Shown here: in pieces, positions 9,701-18,700 of the stretch
Layout: each line of letters begins with the position of its first letter
Numbering within the stretch: the stretch's first letter is position 1
IMG/VR virus record: IMGVR_UViG_3300020312_000026
Span: 1-22,262 of that record
DNA: 22,262 nucleotides
Source of the DNA: a virus
Reading direction: 5' to 3' (one strand)
Program-made: the position numbers and the translations under genes
Notes under the pieces: generated by a model
Told to the model about the DNA's origin: nothing
Database searches by the model: none
What the model saw: only the letters and a program-made list of their open reading frames with translations

Positions 9701-12700
9701 CTATACCAGTAAATTCATGAGATACATCATCAAAGATAGCATTAGATGAATAATCTTGTCTTAAAAATACTCTTCCACTGAAACTTGCCCTACCCCGATC
9801 ACGATTAGATTCATCTTTTTCAAGAACATTACTTCCTCTTGGAGGATTAGTGAAGAAAATACTTTCACCAACTATGTTATATCCACCCTTATATAATCTA
9901 ACAGTAGAAGTATCGGCATGAGTAGTTGCTGCAGAACCAACAGATGCTCTTGTAACATCTATTAGATTTAAAGATCCAGTATTAGATATTGGACCAACGC
10001 TTGTGGTTCCAAATCCAACATTATTAACTCTTACATATTCATCATTTATCTTTAAAATATCATTAGTTACAATTGATGTAATTCCTGCTAAAGATATTAT
10101 TGAAGTTGTAATTGAAACTTGACTACTAACATTATTAGTTAAAGTAGTTGTTATAGGAGTATATGATAATGGTGATTGGATAACATTATCAAGTGTAATT
10201 AGAGATTTTTCATTTTTCTTGAACATCTCCAACTTATGCATATTTCCAGATCCTGCAGTATTAAAGGTAACTGCAGATCCTCCTCTAGTTGTTGAAAGTC
10301 CAAATACATTGGAATTAGTTGTTCCTTCAGGAAGAGATACATAGACTTCACTGGGTAAAGAAACTCCATTAGACATTACTAAAGATGCAGAACTAACACC
10401 ATCTATAGATGAACCAGGAGTGTATATTAATCTTTCATTTCTATTAAAGAAATTATTTTCAATAGTAAATTGACCAGAACTTGTATTAAGACCAACAGAT
10501 GGATTAAAGTAACTAGCAAATATAAGATTATTATTATTTTTTAATTTAAATGATCCTACATCTGATCTATCACCAGATATAGCATTATATTGTAAAAGGG
10601 ATAAAGATTCTGACGATTTACCATAAGTTAAAATTGGTGCCTCGTTGACTAAATCCATCTCAGTATTAATAACTTCATTATATGATTGAACTTGTAAATT
10701 ACCAACTCCTATAAAAGCAGCATCGGGATGGAATTTTAAATTAAAATTAGAACCACTAAGTTCTGCAGAGAAAGTTCCAATTCCAGCATCTGTTCCAATA
10801 GATATAAATGGATATTGTGTAATAAAAGTATCTGTTCCATCATGAGCCATTAAAACTTGATGTAAAGCACTAGTGTTACCTATAGAAACTTTAATAATAC
10901 TCTTAATTGTTGTATCTCTAGATGTAGTAAATCCACATATAGTTGCTGTAGATCCTATACTTACAAATTTAGATTCTAATCTAGCTGAATTTTCAGATCC
11001 ATCCGATTGTTCATCCAATTTAAATCTATATGTTCCAATACCAGATGATGTTTTACCAAAACCAACAATCTTAGATCTAACTAAAACTTGATTTGATCTA
11101 TCATTTTCATAGTTTAGAGATAAAACTCCAGAATTAATTTCTGATGTAAATGTACCTATTGAATTTCCAGTATTAGTCTCTAAAGAATAATTTGATATGT
11201 AGGAATTAGTTCCATCATGAGTTACATAAAGTTCAATTATATTATTTTCATTTGCAGTATTATCATTTACTGAAATAGTAGCAAAATAAGATTCTAAAGT
11301 AGTAATATCAGAAGATATTATAGTTGAAGTAGTAGAAGAAGATACATTAACATTTCTTCCCGTTAAATCAATAAATCCAAGAGTAGAGGTTCCAATACCA
11401 ACTCCTGCTATAAAATTATTTTGAAGTATTTTAACATCTAAATCAGTATTAAAAATGTCAACTGGATTAAACTTCAAACTATAATTATCATCAATATCTT
11501 TATCTCCAATAATATCTACTAATTTACTTCCATTATTAGTAGAACTTTTTTCAATAGTATAGATGTCTTTACTATTGAAATCTACAGATGATATAAGTTC
11601 TGTAACTTGAAGTGTATGTGTAGTATTTGCTATTCCAGTGCTAGGTAATGGAACTTTAGTTTGAACTAAAAATCTATTAAAGGAGTCTGTAATTGACAGT
11701 TTACCATCTGTTTTTACATTATTAGTTGAATCAGAGAATAAAGTGCTAATATCATCTATTTGTATAGCATTATTTGTATTACATTCAAAATAATTAGCAA
11801 GTTTTTTATTTTGGAAAGTAATAAATTTAGATCTTCTAGGAGATGCTAAAAGGTCAGAATCTCTTACTAAATCAAAATTATCTATCGCATCAACTCTATT
11901 TTCAGATGAAAGATCTCTTATTATTGTTGTTGTGTCAACAGAAGATGTTGTTCCAACACCAACTGCTGAAGTAATTCCAACATCAGCAAAGTTTTTAAGA
12001 CCAGTTGTATGTAATAATTTATTTACAGGACTTGATAGTGCTGTATATTCAATTGGACTTTGAATAGTGTATGATAAATTTTGATAATAATCATTATCTG
12101 GTAATACCTGATAATCTTCATTTAATTTTCCAACATCATCACGCCAACCCTTATCTTTCTTAGAAGAATAATCTACCAAGAATTCTCCTTTATTTTCAAA
12201 TAAAGTATTAATTGTAGCTATTGTTCCAGTGAATAAACCTTGTATTTTATCACCAATCTTTAAATCATATCTACCAATAACTTTTATATAATTATTTGAT
12301 AATTTATCTAATATAAGATCAACTTTTTCAAATGATCCATTATTCCTAGAAACTAAAAGATTTTCACCTTCACTAAATGGTGAAAGATCTGTAATAATAT
12401 CAAATTTAGGATAGTTATCAAAATTAATTAAAGAGCCATAAGTTTGAAGAGTTTTAGCTAATCCAGGATTTGATACTAAACCATTTAAATTAATCTCTAG
12501 TTTAAATGGATTTGGATTAGTTCCTCCAACAATATTAGTTACTGGATAGAATTTAAATTGATTACTTGGTGAATTAAAAGTATCTCCATACTCATTTTCA
12601 ACATTTTCAACGAATAACGTATCTCCAACTTTAAATGGTGCACTAGAGAATCCTAAAATTGGAGTTGCTAATGTAAAGGTTACTAAACCAGTAGCCTCGC

Positions 12701-15700
12701 TTGTGACTATTGTACCACCAATTGCAATATTAGTTATTTGTACTCCATTTGTATTATCTTCAGTAAATATCTTACATTCTCCAATGCCTTTTGGAGTTGA
12801 TACAATGTCAACAGCACTAATTGATTGAGTTGCTTGATTAACTTTAGCCTGTAAGGAACCACTTTTTATAACTTCTTTAGACTCATCATCTAAAATAACT
12901 AAAGTAGGTGAAGTTATATAATCTTTTCCACCATCAGAAACATTTACAGATACAATTTTATCTGAATTTTTTATTGTTATGACTGGAGATATATTTGCTA
13001 TTGGTTTTAGTGTTTTATCCGATGAATACTCAAAACCAATATTAATTATTTCCGTATTTTCAATTTGATTAGCATTAGTAGAATCTGGTAGGATTTTAGC
13101 ATTAGTTCCTTGAGTAGAAGCAACACTTACAAATTTTGGTAATGCTTTATATCCATCCCCACCAAATTCCAAACTTGCTTCATTAATTGGTCCTATTTCG
13201 GTTTTTGAAGTAGTTGAATATTTTAAATTACTTGTATTATCGGAAGTATATACTAAATTTTCAGGTTTAGTATCTAATCTAATATCAAATGTGGTTGTTC
13301 CAACTCCTACGATAGAATAATCATGATTATATTCACTATTTTTATATGATATTCTAGATCCATTAACAACATCTACATCAGATGTACTTATAAAACCTGA
13401 TTTTTCAACATTATAAAATAAATTTACTGGATTAGTAGGAGAATAATTTATTGTCAAAGAAGCAGTTGATGTAACTCCAACTGTTCCAGATGTAGAAACA
13501 ACATTAACTGTAGTTGCTCCTGTAGAAACAAAGTCATTATCAAAATTATGATCTTGATATATTTTAAATTCTAAACCAGATAATGACGAATCAGATAAAT
13601 CAAAAACTAAATTATTATTTCTTGTTATAGAAATTGGAGGATTAATTAATGATAATGTATGTGTTGCACCAACTGATACTAAATTTACAACCTTTGGTGG
13701 AATTATGTTTGAATCATATAATGTTTCTGCTAATCTTATTTGACTATCAGAAACTTTATAAACAAAATAACCTCCAGTTTCTAATCCACTAGCTACCTCT
13801 ACAGCATCATAATAAACTTTATCTCCAGTTTTCAGTCCATGAGAATTTAAAGTTATTGTATTTGTAGTTGTATTAATTCCAGAAGTAAAACCAATTCCAT
13901 TTATTAATAAACTATCAATCGAAGAATTGTACTTAACTTTAACAGAAGCAGAAGTTCCAACACCAACTGATTGATTTGATTCTACATTTAAACTAACAAT
14001 ATCTCCTGCTAGTAAATTATGAGATGTTGTTAAGGTGACTTTTGAATTTATTCTTTCTAAATCTCCAGTTACTTGTGTAAAATTGGATTCAAACGAATAA
14101 TCATAATCATTGTCTCCATTAGATCTAAAGAATAATCCATTAGTTGTAGTTAAACCTACTTGAGTTACAATTCCAATATAATCTTTAGATTTATTAATAG
14201 CATATACAGTCTGACTACTTCCTGATAATGGTAGACTAAATTGTTGACCAACTGATCCATCTCTAGAAACTGAAATAGATACACCTCCAGAAGGTGGTTT
14301 TTTGAACGTGATTGCTTGTCCAGTTTTAAATGGGTGATTTGGTAGATATATGCTTTGTGCTGGAACAGATACTTGCCTTGAAGTATCTCCAACAGATACA
14401 GTTATTGCTGTAGATATACCAACTGTATCTGCTATTCCTATAGATTGTCTAGGATTAAAGTAAACAATATCATTTACTTTTGAGGTAAACGAATTAGTTT
14501 TAAAGTTAATATCAAAGAAACTAGGAATTAAACTTACTTTCGATGATAATGTATGTGCTGTTCCTGTTACCCCTCTTTGAACTCTTAAAATATTTCTATC
14601 ATCAAATTTATTAAGAACTAATAGTTTTTCAGTTCCTATTCCAATACTACTACCAACAGAAATTGCATTTGTCTTATAAACATAGATATCAGTCACTACT
14701 CCAGCAGTTGCATTTGAAGCAAGTTGTTTATATAAAACTGTGCTTTCAGTAGTAACACCAGATACCAATTTACTTCCAGATAAAGGAAGTCCATCTAGAG
14801 AAGAAATATCTGTAGACAATCCAGATACCTCTAAATTATTTCCAGATACTAATTGATGCGTATTTGGAACATGAACAGAGATTGTATTTTGATCTTTCCA
14901 TATAAAAGTTACATTGCTTAAAGATTCATAAGAAGTATCAATATTTAATATACTTTTACCATCTAATTTTGATACAGAAGCACTTACACCACTTCCATCT
15001 GTGCCGCTATTATCAAAAGTTATATTATCACCAACTTTATAATTATCACCAGACTTTATAACATTTAAAGAATCTACTTTACCTTGAGATACTGAAGTAA
15101 CTTTTGTTAATTGTGGTAATAATTCATCAGATTCAATGATAAAATCATTATCGGCAAATTCACTAGTTACTTTATATGGAAAAGTATTTCTAACTAAATC
15201 AGAACTATTAAAATCAAATGATTGTGACAATGATTTACCACTATCTAAAGTTTCTGGTATTGATCTATAAGTATTTCCAATAAAGTATGGGAATTTTGGT
15301 TCCTGAGTTATTGTGTCTATTCCTACAAAATAAGCATAAACACCATTTGGATATTCTGGAGTTTTACCAAATCTACCATTATGCTCATCTAAATCTGTAG
15401 TAGATGATGGAGTATATGAATAATCATCTGCAAAAAATCCATCAGCAAAAGATAAATCTGATCTATTTTCAATTGTAGAGTTTAAAAAATATCCTGTTTC
15501 TAATATTTTTATACCAGAGTTAATATTCAAAGGATCAGTATATCCATATGGACCATAAATTGGATTTCCATCATATGCCCATCCAATTATAGGAGAATGA
15601 CTACCAGGTAATTGACCATATTGTTCTTCTCCAATTTGAGTTGAATACCCAACAACTGAATATTGCAATCCTTCACTAGATGAAATTATTTGCTGATTAG

Positions 15701-18700
15701 TATATTTCGCACTATAAGGTCTAGTAGTTTGAATACCACATAAATTTAATTTATCAATTGAAATATTAAATACTGCATTTTTTCCTCTTGGAACTATAGT
15801 TATTCTTGTTTGATCGTATGTATAATCAGATCCACCATTTACGATAATAACATCAATAATCTTTAAATATGTTACTGAATTTTCATCTCTATCAATAACT
15901 GCTCTTAATTTAGCACCTATTCCATCCCCAATAACTTTTAAATCGGGGGTTGAATAATATTCATCACCACCATCTTGAATATTAACGTTAGATATTTTTC
16001 CATTAACTATTATTGGATCTAAAGAAGGAGTTATATTTTTACCAGTTCTTGATGATCCATTCTTAATTAGAATATTGGGTTTATTTTCATAATTAATAAT
16101 GTCTTTAGATCCATATTTCGTTCCTTTATTGTATAGAGATACATCTACTAATCTTCCCTGTACTATTGGTGTTAGAACTATTTTATCGTTTGTAGGTACA
16201 GAATATGAAGCATCTATAGAAATTTCTATATCAGGATATTTAAATAACTGATATCCCGTTCCTTTAGTTTTAAAGTTAACATATTTTTTACTAATATAAT
16301 TGGTATTATCAGTTCCACCAACACCTGCATTTGATACTCTAAAAGTATCATCATCAATTTTAATAACTTTATATTGATTTGTAGTTGTTAATCCAGATAT
16401 GGATTGTGGTGTTGTAGATCCTAATCCAACACTTGCTTGATAAGTAACTAACTCACCATCAGAGAATCCATGATCATTAAAAGTTACTGTTGATTTTTCT
16501 GTAGATATTCCAGTATCTGAATTAGCATAAATCTTTCTATTTGAATATGGTTTACCAGATTGTATGACTCTAACACCAACTAAATTCAGTTTAGCATCTT
16601 TTATTCTAAACTTATGAATACCTTCTTTTGCAACATCAGTAAATCCTATCGTATTAATACCACTAATATAATCATCCTCACTTCTATAAAGTTGAATTGT
16701 TGAACTAGTACCAACTTGACCTATGACTTTTGGCCAATATGGTTGCCCATCTATCAAGGATTCATAATCTGCCAAATTACTACCTTTAAATGTTCCAATT
16801 CCTAACTGTGTATTTTTATTCTTATCATATATTAATACTTGACCATTATTTAAATTATGTGGTTTTATGAATGTTAAAGTTTCACTATTAGTATCAATTC
16901 CACCACCAAGAGCAGTTGTTACTCCACTAAATTCTAAAACCCTATTTCTTCTTGCAGTAATTGGTTGTAATTTAGCTTCTCCACTATTTCCACCAGTTAT
17001 TGATATAGAATTTACACTTTCTATATCAAAATTTTGCTGATCAACTAATATTTCTCTAATGTCACCTTTTATAACAGGACTTGCAAGTGCTTGTGTTCCT
17101 TCTGAAGAAACTATATCTATTACTGGTGGATTAATAACATCATAATCAGTTCCAAATCCAACAGATGAAAAATCACTTATTGAACCATAAAAAATACTAT
17201 CTTCAGATCTACCATTTGTAATTTCAACACCATCTATCAACATTCCTACAGGTCCAGGAATTGTCTTTACATTTTTACCTAAATTTTGTTTAACTTCTAT
17301 TGGGAATTTCTTTAATATCTTTTGTGATGCAATTTTCTTATCATATTGATCATTTAAAATGAACGAATGTGAAGTAGTAGTAATTACTGGAACCGCAAAT
17401 TCAATAAAAGAATCAGATTCAATAAATGCAGGTGATTGATATAACTTTATCTTATTATTTCCAATAGTTTTAACATAATAAACTCCTGTAGATATTCCAA
17501 CTAAAGGATTACCTTCAGGACTATAATAAACCTTATCTCCAGTTACAAACGGAATATTATCCTCATCAAATGATATTGTTGAATACTTTTCAGTTAATGA
17601 ATTATAGTCTTGTACTGTATCATTTTCAATTACTGTAGAAATACCAGCTTTAGAAATATTTGCACCGATGGTATATGATGGTAATGAACCACTTGCTACA
17701 TATAAACTTTCATCAGATTCATTATATACATTTTGAATATCTGAAGTTAATATATTATCTCCAAATTCAAGAAGATTAAAACTACTAGACGCTTTTTTAA
17801 GAGATCTTCTAATTGAATATTTTTTATTACGGTTTAAATTTGGTATTGTGTCTGTTAATATTACATAATTTCCAGATTGACTTATTTGATTAATTTTTGA
17901 AGTAGCAAGAAGTATTCCTAAAGAAAAAGGATCACTGGTTTTCTCTAAAAACTGAATATCATCACCAACTTTTAAACTTGAGGGGTCTATTGTAGATTTT
18001 AATGTAAATTGAGATAAACTTCCTTCAGTCCCTTCATTAATTTCATAAGTACTAGATGTATTATAATTCCATGAATTTGCAAATATTTCCTTTTGAGTCT
18101 TATCTAGATTTGGATTTTTGATCTCCTCACCAATACTTTTGATGGTAATTGTTTCGTCATTTAATGATAGTTTATTATTAGAAGAAGGAACAAATTGTTT
18201 TAAAACTCCAGTTAATCTTAATTCAACTTTTTTAGTTTGATCTCCATTTTCATACCCAAAAACTTTATCATCTGCAATGACATCAGAACCTAAACTTATT
18301 GCAGTATTAATACCAGAACAATTTAAAAATTGATTTATAGTTTTATCTGTATATGTAATATTTGTATTAACTCCAGCAAGCACAGTACCTGTTGCACCAA
18401 AACCAATAGTAGAATCAACGGTTATAACTGATGATCCAATACTTATAGTATCAATTACTTTAGTTTTACCTGTTACATCAAATGTTCCTGTTATAAACTC
18501 TTCATCATTATATCCAACAAAAATATCTAAAGTGAAATATTCTTTTACAGAAGATGATCCAGTTATTCCTGTTAATACTTCAACTTCAGAAATTGAAGCA
18601 GTAGTTTGTAAATCAGTTGATCTAAATATTGTTTGTCCCTGTAACTTAAGGGGATCCCCAGATATTTTTTCTGCTACTATTCTTTCACGTCTTAAATATT

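Noticed and set aside
10801-10810. TATAAAT-like run on the plus strand.
   Set aside because: It is an inexact late box inside a gene and points against every gene in the window.
10873-11091. Plus-strand 72-residue open frame.
   Set aside because: It is antisense to the triplicated module of the giant protein, whose frame is supported by internal homology.
14165-14392. Minus-strand 75-residue open frame in a different frame within the giant gene.
   Set aside because: It is wholly contained in the giant gene with no ribosome site; the main frame there holds a repeated H-x-x-x-x-G module.
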